From positions 1-64,000 of the forward strand of contig JALWLL010000006.1 in assembly GCA_026996295.1 (NCBI GenBank): a stretch of 64,000 nt of DNA, in the 5' to 3' direction. Shown piece after piece: positions 36,512 to 45,429 of this stretch. The notes under the pieces are model-generated. The model ran no database searches and was not told where the DNA came from. It saw only the letters and a program-made list of their open reading frames with translations. Source of the stretch: Sulfurimonas sp. Its GTDB lineage: Bacteria > Campylobacterota > Campylobacteria > Campylobacterales > Sulfurimonadaceae. Each line of letters opens with the position of its first letter. The first letter of the stretch is position 1. A program made the position numbers and the translations under genes.

Positions 36512-37516
36512 TTATTTGATATTTTCAGCCCAGTACTCGCGTATCATAGTTTTGGTAGCTTCTGGAAGTGGGATATACCCCAGTTTTTTCGCAGATTTGT
36601 CACCGTTTTTAAATGCATAGTCAAAAAATGCGATCACTTTTTTGTTCATAGCAGGTTTCTCTTTTGGTAAAAGGATAAACGTCGCTGCCACAATAGGGTA
36701 AGATCTATCACCCTCCTGCAGTGCCAACATTGCATAGAAGTTATCTTTTTTGGTCCAGCTTGCATATTTTGCGGCAGCTTTGAAGTTCTCTTCATTGGCA
36801 ACTACCCATTTACCGCTTGCTGTTTGCAATACCGCTGCACTTAAGTGGTTTTTCTCCTTGTAGGCATGCTCAATATAGCCTATAGCATAAGGTGTTTGTT
36901 TTACAAGATTTGCAACACCTTCATTCCCTTTTCCACCGATACCGACTGCCCAGTCAACTGCTTTTCCCGTACCAAAGTTATTTTTCCAGTTTTTTGAACT
37001 TCCACTCAAATAATATGTAAAGTTATACGTCGTACCGCTTCCGTCTGAACGGTGCACAACGATGATCTTTTGGTTTGGAAGTTTTAAACCTTTATTGTCC
37101 GCAACAATAGCCGGATCATTCCAGTGTGTGATCTTACCGGCAAAGATATCTGCAACAACAGAGTTTTTAAGTTTAAGCGTCTCATCTGCGATACCATCAA
37201 CATTAAAAGCGATAACAATAGAACCGATAACAGCCGGAAACTGTAAAAGTTTTGCTTTTGCAAGTTTTTTAGAGTTCAGTGGTTTGTCAGATGCACCAAA
37301 GTTTACGATACGTTGAGTGATCTGCTTGATCCCTCCACCTGAACCTATAGACTGATAATTTACACGGTTTTTTGTATCTTTTTTATATGAGTAAGCCCAG
37401 TCGTAATAAAGTGGAGCCGGGAAAGATGCACCTGCACCGTTGATCTTGTCCGCTGCAAAAGAGGATGTAGCAGAGATGGCTGCAATTATTGCCAGTGAAG
37501 CTAGTTTTTTGAACAT
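36512..37516 (-). CDS. pstS: periplasmic phosphate-binding protein
   Basis: Phosphate-binding component of the Pst ABC transporter. A signal peptide (about 1-21, ending SSFA) is followed by INGAGASFPAPLYYDWAYSY and YQSIGSGGGIKQI, the hallmark phosphate-binding regions, then VVHRSDGSGTTYNFTYYL. 334 residues. It is divergent from pstC, unlike the pstSCAB order of most bacteria, with a 135-bp shared promoter region holding two Pho-box-like sites. The porin follows on the same strand. Confidence 0.96.
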   Translation of the reverse strand: MFKKLASLAIIAAISATSSFAADKINGAGASFPAPLYYDWAYSYKKDTKNRVNYQSIGSGGGIKQITQRIVNFGASDKPLNSKKLAKAKLLQFPAVIGSIVIAFNVDGIADETLKLKNSVVADIFAGKITHWNDPAIVADNKGLKLPNQKIIVVHRSDGSGTTYNFTYYLSGSSKNWKNNFGTGKAVDWAVGIGGKGNEGVANLVKQTPYAIGYIEHAYKEKNHLSAAVLQTASGKWVVANEENFKAAAKYASWTKKDNFYAMLALQEGDRSYPIVAATFILLPKEKPAMNKKVIAFFDYAFKNGDKSAKKLGYIPLPEATKTMIREYWAENIK

Positions 37517-37558
37517 GATAAATCCTTATGTTTTGATTGCGAAAGTATAAATCCTCAA

Positions 37559-37576
37559 TGTAACATTATGATTACA
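37559..37576 (-). promoter_or_regulatory. Pho-box-like site facing pstS
   Basis: Minus strand TGTAATC-ATAA-TGTTACA: same first repeat and spacing as the site before the porin, oriented toward pstS and 43 bases before its ATG. It is also an inverted repeat (TGTAA-N8-TTACA). Confidence 0.5.
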
Positions 37577-37591
37577 GCTGATAAACAATTT

Positions 37592-37609
37592 GGTAACCGT
37601 TATGTAACC
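37592..37609 (+). promoter_or_regulatory. Pho-box-like site facing pstC
   Basis: Plus strand GGTAACC-GTTA-TGTAACC: 7-4-7 direct repeat with the second half identical to the site before the porin, oriented toward pstC and 42 bases before its TTG start. Confidence 0.6.
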
Positions 37610-37651
37610 AAACTTTTTTACAATTGCGAACTTTTTTAATGGAGAGACATC

Positions 37652-38512
37652 TTGGGTATTATTATAGATAGAGTTTTTGCCAATCTGACAAAAATTATTG
37701 CAGTTGCCGTACTACTTTTAGTTGCTTGGATCTTTACTGTACTTCTTCAGCATTCCATGAACTCTATAGAGTATTTTGGTTTTGACTTTATTACAGAATC
37801 AAAGTGGGCACCAAACCTGGAAAAATTTGGTGCACTTCCTGCAATATACGGATCGGTGCTTTCAACATTTTTAGCAATGATACTTGCAGTTCCTCTCGCT
37901 ATCGGTGTTGCAATTTTTCTAAGTGAGATCGCACCCGCAAAGCTCAAATCACCTGTAGGTGTCTCCATAGAGCTTCTTGCGGCTATCCCTTCTGTTATAT
38001 ATGGTATGTGGGGTTTATTCTATTTTGTGCCTATTATTCGTGATGCCTTTGGCGGCATCGGGATCTCCATGCTAACAGCGGGTATTGTGCTCTCTATTAT
38101 GATTTTGCCTTTTATGGCGGCAGTTACTCGTGATGCTATGAACACAACGCCGGATATTTTAAAAGAATCAGCATATGCTCTTGGGGGAACCAAATGGGAT
38201 GTGATCAAAGATATTGTTATCCCTTATGCAAAAGCCGGTATCATCGGCTCATTTATCTTAGCTCTTGGCCGTGCTATAGGTGAGACGATGGCAGTTACCT
38301 TTGTTATGGGTAATGTTCATAAGATCTCAACCGATCTGCTCCAACCGGCAACATCGATACCGGTAACTTTGGCAAATGAGTTTACAGAAGCAGATACTGA
38401 TCTGTACTATTCTTCTTTGTTTGAGCTCTCACTCATACTGCTTGTGATCAGCTTTACTATTATCTCTATCGCAAAATTTTACTTCCTTAGAAGAACAAAG
38501 GTGGCATCATAA
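37652..38512 (+). CDS. pstC: phosphate ABC transporter permease PstC
   Basis: Inner-membrane permease of 286 residues with six membrane helices and the binding-protein-dependent transport motif region KESAYALGGTKWDVIKDIV followed by GRAIGETMAVTFVMGN. It starts at TTG (37652) with GGAGAG upstream. The reading overlaps pstA by one base (TAATG), so the operon pstC-pstA-pstB-phoU is translationally coupled. Partner of PstA in the Pst channel. Confidence 0.95.
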   Translation: MGIIIDRVFANLTKIIAVAVLLLVAWIFTVLLQHSMNSIEYFGFDFITESKWAPNLEKFGALPAIYGSVLSTFLAMILAVPLAIGVAIFLSEIAPAKLKSPVGVSIELLAAIPSVIYGMWGLFYFVPIIRDAFGGIGISMLTAGIVLSIMILPFMAAVTRDAMNTTPDILKESAYALGGTKWDVIKDIVIPYAKAGIIGSFILALGRAIGETMAVTFVMGNVHKISTDLLQPATSIPVTLANEFTEADTDLYYSSLFELSLILLVISFTIISIAKFYFLRRTKVAS

Positions 38513-39354
38513 TGACTCATACTCAAAAACGTATCATTATAAACAATGTAGTGATGGTTCTCTCTACTCTTTCAGCCCTCGTTGGGATAGGTTTTTTATT
38601 TTGGATACTCGGCGTTTTGGTAATGAATGGCATAGATGCTCTGAGCTGGAATATTTTTACCCAAGAGGGAGCACCTCCGGGCTATGAAGATAGTGGGTTA
38701 AAACATGCTCTGATCGGTCAGTTTATGATCGTTGGTGTTGCTACACTTTTTGGTGTACCGCTTGGAATTTTAGCGGGAACATACCTCAGTGAGTATGGAC
38801 AAAAATCCAAGCTTGCCGAGACCATCCGTGATATTTCAGATATCATGATGTCAGCACCGAGTATCGTTATAGGTGCTTTTGTTTATGCCATCGTTGTTGC
38901 ACCTATGGGGCACTTCTCAGGATGGGCAGGTTCTGTTGCACTCACTATTATCATGTTACCGATTATTTTAAGAACGACCGATGATATGCTTCAACTTGTT
39001 CCATCAACACTTCGTGAAGCGGCATTTGCACTCGGTGCTCCAAAGTACAAAGTGATCTTACAGGTTGTGTACCGTGGAGCAAAAGCGGGGATCCTTACAG
39101 GTATCTTACTCGGTGTAGCACGTGTTGCAGGTGAAACCGCACCACTTCTGTTCACATCGTTTAATGACAATTTTTTAAACACGGATATGATGGAGCCGAT
39201 GGCATCACTCACCGTAACAATGTACAATTATGCAACAAGCCCTTATGAAGACTGGCAAAAGCTTGGCTGGGCTGCAGCATTTATACTGAGTATGTTTATC
39301 TTAAGTTTAAACATACTTGGAAGATTATTTATTATGAAAAGGAAAGGCAAATAA
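38512..39354 (+). CDS. pstA: phosphate ABC transporter permease PstA
   Basis: Second permease subunit, 280 residues, six membrane helices. Motifs: [36 protein letters not shown] and [19 protein letters not shown], the transport signature for PstA. Overlaps pstC (TAATG) and is overlapped by pstB (TAATG). Confidence 0.95.
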   Translation: MTHTQKRIIINNVVMVLSTLSALVGIGFLFWILGVLVMNGIDALSWNIFTQEGAPPGYEDSGLKHALIGQFMIVGVATLFGVPLGILAGTYLSEYGQKSKLAETIRDISDIMMSAPSIVIGAFVYAIVVAPMGHFSGWAGSVALTIIMLPIILRTTDDMLQLVPSTLREAAFALGAPKYKVILQVVYRGAKAGILTGILLGVARVAGETAPLLFTSFNDNFLNTDMMEPMASLTVTMYNYATSPYEDWQKLGWAAAFILSMFILSLNILGRLFIMKRKGK

Positions 39355-40139
39355 TGGCAACTATTGTAGATATTACACAAGAAAAAGCACTCGAAGTGAA
39401 TAATTTTGAGTTTACTTACGCATCTGCCGATGCACCAAGCATCAAAAAACTTGACATGCCTATAGCAAAAAACAGCATCACTGCACTTATTGGGCCATCA
39501 GGCTGTGGAAAAACAACACTTCTGAGAAGCTTTAACCGTATGCATGATCTTTACCCAGGCAATAAGTATGATGGGGAGATCCTCTTTAAAAACAGAAATA
39601 TCTTAAGTCCAAAAGAGGACCTTATCAAGCTTAGAATTCAGATAGGGATGATCTTTCAAAAACCCACTGCATTTCCTATGAGTATCTTTGACAATGTTGC
39701 TTACGGTATGAGGCTTCAGGGGATTAAAAACAAAACGGAGCTTGCAGACAGAGTGGAAAAAGCGTTGCGTGACGCTGCTATTTGGAAAGAGGTAAAAGAG
39801 AGACTCAAACATGATGCAAACGGTCTCTCGGGTGGTCAACAACAACGTCTTTGTATTGCCCGTGCCATTGCAGTTGAACCGGAAGTTCTCCTTTTTGATG
39901 AGCCGACATCAGCACTTGACCCTATCTCTACTGCGGGTATTGAAGAGCTTGTCGTTGCACTCAAAGAGCAGGTCTCCATCATCATAGTTACCCACAATAT
40001 GCAGCAAGCCGCCAGAGTAAGTGACTATACAGGTTTTATGTACCTTGGCGAACTCATAGAACTTGGACATACCGAAGAGCTTTTTGTAACACCAAAAGAG
40101 AAGCTTACAGAAGAGTATATCACCGGTAAATTTGGTTAA
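39354..40139 (+). CDS. pstB: phosphate ABC transporter ATP-binding protein
   Basis: ATPase of the Pst transporter, 261 residues. Walker [21 protein letters not shown] (the FNRMHDL run is typical of PstB), signature [20 protein letters not shown], Walker [13 protein letters not shown] and the H-loop [12 protein letters not shown]. It overlaps pstA by one base. Confidence 0.97.
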   Translation: MATIVDITQEKALEVNNFEFTYASADAPSIKKLDMPIAKNSITALIGPSGCGKTTLLRSFNRMHDLYPGNKYDGEILFKNRNILSPKEDLIKLRIQIGMIFQKPTAFPMSIFDNVAYGMRLQGIKNKTELADRVEKALRDAAIWKEVKERLKHDANGLSGGQQQRLCIARAIAVEPEVLLFDEPTSALDPISTAGIEELVVALKEQVSIIIVTHNMQQAARVSDYTGFMYLGELIELGHTEELFVTPKEKLTEEYITGKFG

Positions 40140-40171
40140 TCAGAAGAAAAAGAAACGTAAAGGAAGAATAG

Positions 40172-40843
40172 ATGTCAACAAAGTATGATAACAAAATTGA
40201 TGAGATCAGAGGGCTTATCTCCGGACTTTTAGAAAATATTGTCACAGCAAACCAAATCTCTTTAGAAGCTTTTCAATCACATGAAGAAAAAGATTTTAAA
40301 GCGGTTCAGGAAAAACTGAACAATATCACTGTTCAAGGTGATATTATAGACAATGAGATCATTAAAACCTTTGCTCTTTTTGGCCCTGAAGCCAAAGAGC
40401 TGAGAACCTTGGTCGCTTACCTTAAGATGACGAATGAGATTGTTCGTATCGGTGTAGGTATAAAAAAATATACACGCCGTATGAGGGAACATACAAACAG
40501 TGAACTCGATCTTACACCACTAAGCAGTACCATACTTCAACTGCATAAAAGCACACTAAAAGCACTTGAATATATTTTGGAATGTTTCCAAGATCTTGAT
40601 GGATGCAACGCAGAAGAGTACTATAGAAAGGTGATGGTTGAAGAGAGTAAAAATGATGATATGTTTTCCATATTAGAAAAAGAGATCATGACATTGATCA
40701 TAGAAGAGAGAGAACTTTCACCCGAATATGTAAAAGTTTTAGGAACACTTCGCAAACTTGAACGCTCTTGTGACAGAAGTGTCAATATAGCCAACCTCAT
40801 GCTTTATGCCAAAGAGGGTGGAGAGATACGCCTCTACAGCTAA
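40172..40843 (+). CDS. phoU: PhoU-like phosphate uptake regulator
   Basis: A 223-residue all-helical protein starting 32 bases after pstB with AAGGAAG upstream. The two three-helix halves, each with an acidic E-x-x-D type metal site, fit the PhoU fold (GDIIDNEIIKTFALFGPEAK and MTNEIVRIGVGIKKYTRR). PhoU restrains phosphate uptake and PhoR/PhoB signalling. Sequence likeness to E. coli PhoU is weak, so function rests mainly on its place in the pst operon. A 7-bp hairpin follows. Confidence 0.85.
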   Translation: MSTKYDNKIDEIRGLISGLLENIVTANQISLEAFQSHEEKDFKAVQEKLNNITVQGDIIDNEIIKTFALFGPEAKELRTLVAYLKMTNEIVRIGVGIKKYTRRMREHTNSELDLTPLSSTILQLHKSTLKALEYILECFQDLDGCNAEEYYRKVMVEESKNDDMFSILEKEIMTLIIEERELSPEYVKVLGTLRKLERSCDRSVNIANLMLYAKEGGEIRLYS

Positions 40844-40860
40844 AGCCGCCTCAACTTCCA

Positions 40861-40879
40861 TATACCCCTTGCGGGTATA
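40861..40879 (+). terminator. hairpin after phoU
   Basis: TATACCC-CTTGC-GGGTATA is a perfect 7-bp stem 18 bases past the phoU stop. Only a short mixed ACTTT run follows, so it is a weak or processing hairpin. The remainder of the gap to glnA (to 40988) contains a TATACT-like -10 at 40952-40957. Confidence 0.5.
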
Positions 40880-40988
40880 ACTTTATGAAACAATAATCCC
40901 ACTTGATCAATATTTAGGCAATAGAAAACGTTGGTTTGAAAGTAAATCAGATATACTAATGTCAGAAATATTACTCAGGAGAAAATTA

Positions 40989-42419
40989 ATGGGAAAATTT
41001 GTCAATAGTATAGAAGAATTCTTTACTTTTTGTGAAGATAATGATGTTCAATTCGTAGATTTAAGATTTACAGATATCAAAGGTGCATGGCACCACTTAA
41101 CATACCGCTATAGTGCAGTAAATGCAGAAAATTTAGAAAATGGTTTTCCATTTGACGGTTCTTCAATCGAAGCATGGCAACCGATCAACAAATCAGATAT
41201 GATTTTAAAGCCTGATGTGCCAACGGCTTTCTTAGACCCTTTCACTGCTGATCCGACCGTCATTCTCTTTTGTGATATTTTTGATATCTACAAAGGTGAG
41301 CTTTATGAAAAATGTCCACGTTCAATCGCTAAAAAAGCACTCAAGCATGCTGAAGATATCGGCATTGCAGATGCTGCATACTTTGGACCGGAAAATGAGT
41401 TCTTTATCTTTGATAATGTTCAATTTGTTGATAACATCAATGAAGCCGGATATAAAGTAGATACAGAAGAGGGTGAGTGGAACTCAAATACTACTTATGA
41501 AGATATGTACAACACGGGTCACAGACCGGGAACAAAGGGTGGTTACTTCCCTGTTGCACCTACTGACTCTATGGTTGATATGAGAGCAGAGATGATGCAA
41601 GTTTTAGAACAAGTTGGTCTTGAAGTGGTTCTTGGTCACCACGAAGTTGCACAGGGTCAAGGTGAGATCGGTATCGTATTCGGTGATATCATCACTGCTG
41701 CTGACAATGTTCAAAAATACAAATATGTTGTAAAAATGATTGCACACCTTAACGGTAAAACTGCTACATTTATGCCTAAGCCACTTTATGGAGACAACGG
41801 TAACGGTATGCACGTTCACCAATCACTTTGGAAAGATGGCAGAAACCTTTTTTATACAGAAGGAAACTACGGTAACCTTTCAGAGTTAGCACTTAATTAC
41901 GCTGCTGGTATCTTCAAACATGCTAAAGCTGTTGCTGCATTTACAAATGCTTCAACAAACTCTTACAAGCGTCTTATCCCAGGTTTTGAAGCGCCAAGTA
42001 TTCTTACTTACTCTTCACAAAACCGTTCAGCTGCTTGTCGTATCCCTTACGGTGCCGGTGAAAAAGCTACACGTATCGAGATGAGATTCCCAGATTCTAC
42101 TGCGTGTCCATACCTTGCATTTGCTGTAATGATGATGGCTGGACTTGATGGTATCAAACAAAAACTTACTCCTGTAGGTCCAATGGATGAAGATCTTTTC
42201 GAACTTACTCTTGATGAGATTCGTGAAAGAGGAATTCAACAAATGCCACACACATTACGTGAAGCACTTGAAGGTCTTATTGCAGACAATGATTTCTTAA
42301 AACCGGTATTTACTGATGAAATGATCAACACGTACCAAGGCTACAAATTTGAGCGTGACGTATTCCCAGATGAGGGTCGTCCAACTGCTTACGAATTCAA
42401 AACTACGTACCAGTGTTAG
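40989..42419 (+). CDS. glnA: type I glutamine synthetase
   Basis: Makes glutamine from glutamate and ammonia. 476 residues from the ATG at 40989 ([14 protein letters not shown]); ten more open codons upstream lack similarity, and AGGAG fits this start. Active-site blocks: [12 protein letters not shown]-like [24 protein letters not shown] and NRSAACRIP. At the site of the adenylylated Tyr397 of enteric enzymes the sequence is [11 protein letters not shown] with Phe404, so control by GlnE-type adenylylation is not possible there. Helicobacter pylori GlnA is known to have the same substitution. A 9-bp hairpin follows the stop. Confidence 0.97.
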   Translation: MGKFVNSIEEFFTFCEDNDVQFVDLRFTDIKGAWHHLTYRYSAVNAENLENGFPFDGSSIEAWQPINKSDMILKPDVPTAFLDPFTADPTVILFCDIFDIYKGELYEKCPRSIAKKALKHAEDIGIADAAYFGPENEFFIFDNVQFVDNINEAGYKVDTEEGEWNSNTTYEDMYNTGHRPGTKGGYFPVAPTDSMVDMRAEMMQVLEQVGLEVVLGHHEVAQGQGEIGIVFGDIITAADNVQKYKYVVKMIAHLNGKTATFMPKPLYGDNGNGMHVHQSLWKDGRNLFYTEGNYGNLSELALNYAAGIFKHAKAVAAFTNASTNSYKRLIPGFEAPSILTYSSQNRSAACRIPYGAGEKATRIEMRFPDSTACPYLAFAVMMMAGLDGIKQKLTPVGPMDEDLFELTLDEIRERGIQQMPHTLREALEGLIADNDFLKPVFTDEMINTYQGYKFERDVFPDEGRPTAYEFKTTYQC

Positions 42420-42421
42420 TA

Positions 42422-42445
42422 TTTTCTCCCCTCTTTGGGAGAAAA
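42422..42445 (+). terminator. hairpin after glnA
   Basis: TTTTCTCCC-CTCTTT-GGGAGAAAA, a perfect 9-bp stem three bases past the glnA stop. No strong U-run follows, so it may be a weak terminator or mRNA 3'-end stabiliser. Confidence 0.5.
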
Positions 42446-42516
42446 ACTATATAAACAATAAAAATTATCCTTAACTTTAAAAACTAACCCTCAAATTTCT
42501 TTCTTAAAAGCCTCAA

Positions 42517-42528
42517 ACTTGCTATAAT
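42517..42528 (+). promoter_or_regulatory. extended -10 promoter of leuA
   Basis: An extended -10 (TGCTATAAT, with TATAAT at 42523-42528) lies 63 bases before leuA; the -35 region is weak (TTTCTT). Confidence 0.45.
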
Positions 42529-42536
42529 TGCACCCG

Positions 42537-42566
42537 TTAATAACAAATGTAAGAGTGTGTTATTAA
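42537..42566. promoter_or_regulatory. 9-bp inverted repeat at the leuA start region, candidate operator
   Basis: TTAATAACA (42537-42545) and TGTTATTAA (42558-42566) form a perfect inverted repeat with a 12-base centre, starting about eight bases after the -10 and ending 24 bases before leuA. It would cover the transcription start and leader, a typical repressor position, or form a leader hairpin. Confidence 0.45.
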
Positions 42567-42590
42567 AATTCAAGTTGAAAAGGATTCACA

Positions 42591-44249
42591 ATGAATCATA
42601 TACCAAAGGGCAAATATCGCCCCTATCCTAAAATAGATTTGCCAGATCGCACTTGGCCAGATAATACTATAACAAAAGCTCCCATATGGTGTAGTGTAGA
42701 TTTACGAGATGGTAATCAAGCACTTATAAACCCTATGAATATGGAGAAAAAACTTGAACTTTTCACACTCTTACTCAAAATAGGTTTTAAAGAAATAGAA
42801 GTGGGATTTCCATCAGCTTCCAAAGTGGAGTTTGACTTTTTACGCCGTTTGGTCGATGACAATCTCATCCCAGACGATGTAACCATTCAGGTTTTAGTAC
42901 AAGCTCGTGAGCACTTAATCGCTAAAACTTTTGAAGCATTGCAAGGTGTTAAAAAAGCGACTGTGCATTTATATAATTCAACTTCTATAGCTCAGAGAAA
43001 AATCGTGTTTTCAAAAACACAAGATGAGATCTTGGCACTTGCGCTTGAAGGGGTTGATCTTGTAAAGCGATATGAACAGGATCATGATGGTGAGATATTT
43101 TTAGAGTACTCCCCCGAAAGTTTTACGGGAACAGAGTTGGAATTTGCAGCACGTATTTGTAATGCCGTAACAGATCGCTGGGGGATAAACAAAGAGAGAA
43201 AAGTGATCATCAATCTTCCATCAACCGTGGAGATGGCAACACCAAATATCTATGCTGATCAGATAGAGTGGATGGCAAGACATCTTGACAACCGTGAGCA
43301 TGTCATCATCTCAACCCATACGCACAACGATAGAGGAACGTCAGTCGCCGCAACAGAGTTAGCACTTTTAGCAGGAGCCGACAGAGTGGAGGGAACACTT
43401 CTAAGTAACGGTGAGCGTACAGGAAATGTCGATATCATCACTTTGGCGTTAAATATGACAACACAGGGGATCGAGAGTAATCTTGACTTTAGTGATGTCA
43501 ATGCAGTTCTTGATGTTGTTGAGAGATGCACAGAGATAGAGACGCATTGTCGCCATCCTTATGTTGGTGAATTGGTCTATACTGCATTTTCAGGCTCTCA
43601 TCAAGATGCCATCAACAAAGGGCTTGCATACCAAAAAGCCAAAAAAGATGAGCACTGGGAGGTGCCATACTTGCCCATAGACCCTGAGGATGTTGGAAGA
43701 ACATATGAAAGTATTATTCGCATAAATTCACAGTCTGGAAAAGGGGGTATCGCTTATATCTTAGAGAAGAACTACGGTTTTTCTCTTCCAAAAGCGATGC
43801 ACCCTGAGATCGGCAGAATTGTTCAGGCTGTCACAGATGAAAGAGGAAGAGAGCTGAGTGCAGATGAGATCTTGGAGATATTTAAAAACACTTACTTTCA
43901 TCCAAAAGAGCATATATCTTTGCTCAACTTTACACTCTCAAGTGATTCCAAAACATCAAAATGCACCTTAAGCTATATACATGATGGCAAAGAGATAGTC
44001 TCAGAAGGTGAAGGTAACGGTCCTATAGATGCCTGTAAAAATGCTTTGATGAAAAACTATAACCATGAGTTTACATTAAGCTCATATGCTGAGCACTCAT
44101 GTGGAGACAAAAGCTCTGCAAAAGCAGTAGCATACATAGAGATCCAGAGCAAAGAGATCTTTTCCTGTTTTGGTGTCGGTATAGACAACGATATCACAGC
44201 AGCTTCTGTAAAAGCTTTATTTTCAGCACTGAACAGAGCTTTTAGTTAA
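42591..44249 (+). CDS. leuA: 2-isopropylmalate synthase
   Basis: First committed enzyme of leucine synthesis, joining 2-ketoisovalerate and acetyl-CoA. The 552 residues match the long LeuA form. WCSVDLRDGNQALINPMN is the catalytic opening, STHTHNDRGTSVAA the HxH metal site, GNVDIITLALNM the third motif. A C-terminal regulatory domain (about 430-552) would take leucine as feedback inhibitor. AAGGA lies six bases before the ATG. Overlaps the convergent deacetylase gene by eight bases. ilvE is 13 kb away on the other strand. Confidence 0.96.
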   Translation: MNHIPKGKYRPYPKIDLPDRTWPDNTITKAPIWCSVDLRDGNQALINPMNMEKKLELFTLLLKIGFKEIEVGFPSASKVEFDFLRRLVDDNLIPDDVTIQVLVQAREHLIAKTFEALQGVKKATVHLYNSTSIAQRKIVFSKTQDEILALALEGVDLVKRYEQDHDGEIFLEYSPESFTGTELEFAARICNAVTDRWGINKERKVIINLPSTVEMATPNIYADQIEWMARHLDNREHVIISTHTHNDRGTSVAATELALLAGADRVEGTLLSNGERTGNVDIITLALNMTTQGIESNLDFSDVNAVLDVVERCTEIETHCRHPYVGELVYTAFSGSHQDAINKGLAYQKAKKDEHWEVPYLPIDPEDVGRTYESIIRINSQSGKGGIAYILEKNYGFSLPKAMHPEIGRIVQAVTDERGRELSADEILEIFKNTYFHPKEHISLLNFTLSSDSKTSKCTLSYIHDGKEIVSEGEGNGPIDACKNALMKNYNHEFTLSSYAEHSCGDKSSAKAVAYIEIQSKEIFSCFGVGIDNDITAASVKALFSALNRAFS

Positions 44250-45345
44250 GCTCTGCTTTCTCATCATGCAAGTATCCCCGTTTTTGTGATGGGATGATCC
44301 ACATATGGCTGTACCAGTACCATGAGCCATCGCCCGCCGGTGCTGTACATGTATAGCGCTCTCTTGGACCTTTAAGTGGCTCTTTTGCATACACCTCTAG
44401 CTCAGTGTTAGAGTGCCACTTAAAATCGATCTTCTCTCCGCTACTTAAAAAACAACCTATTCTTGGCATATGCTCTTGAAGTTTTAAGCGAAGTATTGGA
44501 GGATTGTTGTTATGTAAAACAGGTTCAAAAGGGCTTATCTCTTCTATAGGAAGTGCGCGTGTATTGATCTTCAGAGCAAAACTCTTCAAAGCACCAAAAC
44601 GCTCCGACATAGGGTAGCGCGGCATAGCCTCAAAACTACTTGCACGACTCATCACACCTGATTCTTGTGCGATCCCTATAAAACCCATCTTACGAAGCAG
44701 CGCAGCCATATCGGTGTTGTATTCACCAAAAGGGTAGGAGAACATCTTTGGGTTTGTGTTGGTGTTTTTCCCTAACTCCTCTTGCAATCTTTTTTGTGCA
44801 AGCAGTACCTCTTTTTCAAAGCGTTTGCTCCATTCTTGTTTTGTTTCTAATGGCGATGGCAGCATATACTCATGCGTTAGGGAGTGATTGGCAAACTCCA
44901 CACCGTTATCCGCCATCTCCCTCATCTGATCCCAACTCATATAACTTTTGGAATGCACATCTATGGGGTGGGTGTTGACAAAGACCGTAAATGGATAACC
45001 CATCTGTTTCAACATTGGATATGCATTTGTGTAGGTTGATATATACGCATCATCAACACTTATAGCAACTGTTTTTGGAGGTATCTCTTTATGCTCTTTT
45101 AAATAACGCAGAATTTTTGAGAGCTTCCACACTTTAAAGCCATTGTTGTGTATATACTCAAGATGTGCGCGAAACTGATCTAATCTTATATTTGTAGAGG
45201 GATATTTTGAGTTACCAAAACGATGGTACATAAACACGACCGCCTCAGAATCTCTTGCAGAAGCACCACTCGTCTTTACTTTTTCAAGTGCGAACAACGC
45301 CTCACTTCCCAATAAACTTAACAATAAAAATAAAATAATTTTCAT
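44242..45345 (-). CDS. secreted polysaccharide deacetylase-family protein
   Basis: About 367 residues with a signal peptide (MKIILFLLLSLLGSEALFA). NodB-type deacetylase domain: VFMYHRFGNSKYPS, the metal-site Asp in AISVDDAYISTYTNAYP, NHSLTHEYM (HxxxH zinc site) and SYPFGEYNTDMAALLRKMGF. The last 90 residues (about 275-367) form an additional domain ending in GSWYWYSHMW and rich in Trp and Tyr, perhaps substrate-binding. I use the ATG at 45345, preceded by GGAAAGAGA; upstream codons lack support. The substrate (peptidoglycan or a capsule glycan) is unknown. The divergent gene encodes a response regulator, with a shared direct-repeat site between. Confidence 0.8.
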   Translation of the reverse strand: MKIILFLLLSLLGSEALFALEKVKTSGASARDSEAVVFMYHRFGNSKYPSTNIRLDQFRAHLEYIHNNGFKVWKLSKILRYLKEHKEIPPKTVAISVDDAYISTYTNAYPMLKQMGYPFTVFVNTHPIDVHSKSYMSWDQMREMADNGVEFANHSLTHEYMLPSPLETKQEWSKRFEKEVLLAQKRLQEELGKNTNTNPKMFSYPFGEYNTDMAALLRKMGFIGIAQESGVMSRASSFEAMPRYPMSERFGALKSFALKINTRALPIEEISPFEPVLHNNNPPILRLKLQEHMPRIGCFLSSGEKIDFKWHSNTELEVYAKEPLKGPRERYTCTAPAGDGSWYWYSHMWIIPSQKRGYLHDEKAELN

Positions 45346-45392
45346 TTCTCTTTCCATTTTTTGTATTTTTAACATACTATACTACTCAGGCT

Positions 45393-45424
45393 TAATACTT
45401 CGCTAATACTTCTATAATATAATC
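45393..45424 (+). promoter_or_regulatory. direct-repeat operator and -10 before the response regulator gene
   Basis: TAATACTTC at 45393-45401 and again at 45404-45412 form an 11-bp-spaced direct repeat running straight into TATAATATAAT (45413-45423). A nearly identical block occurs at 47103. The -10 is so close to the ATG (45430) that the transcript would be leaderless or have a leader of only a few bases, consistent with the absence of a ribosome site. Confidence 0.6.
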
Positions 45425-45429
45425 TTAAA

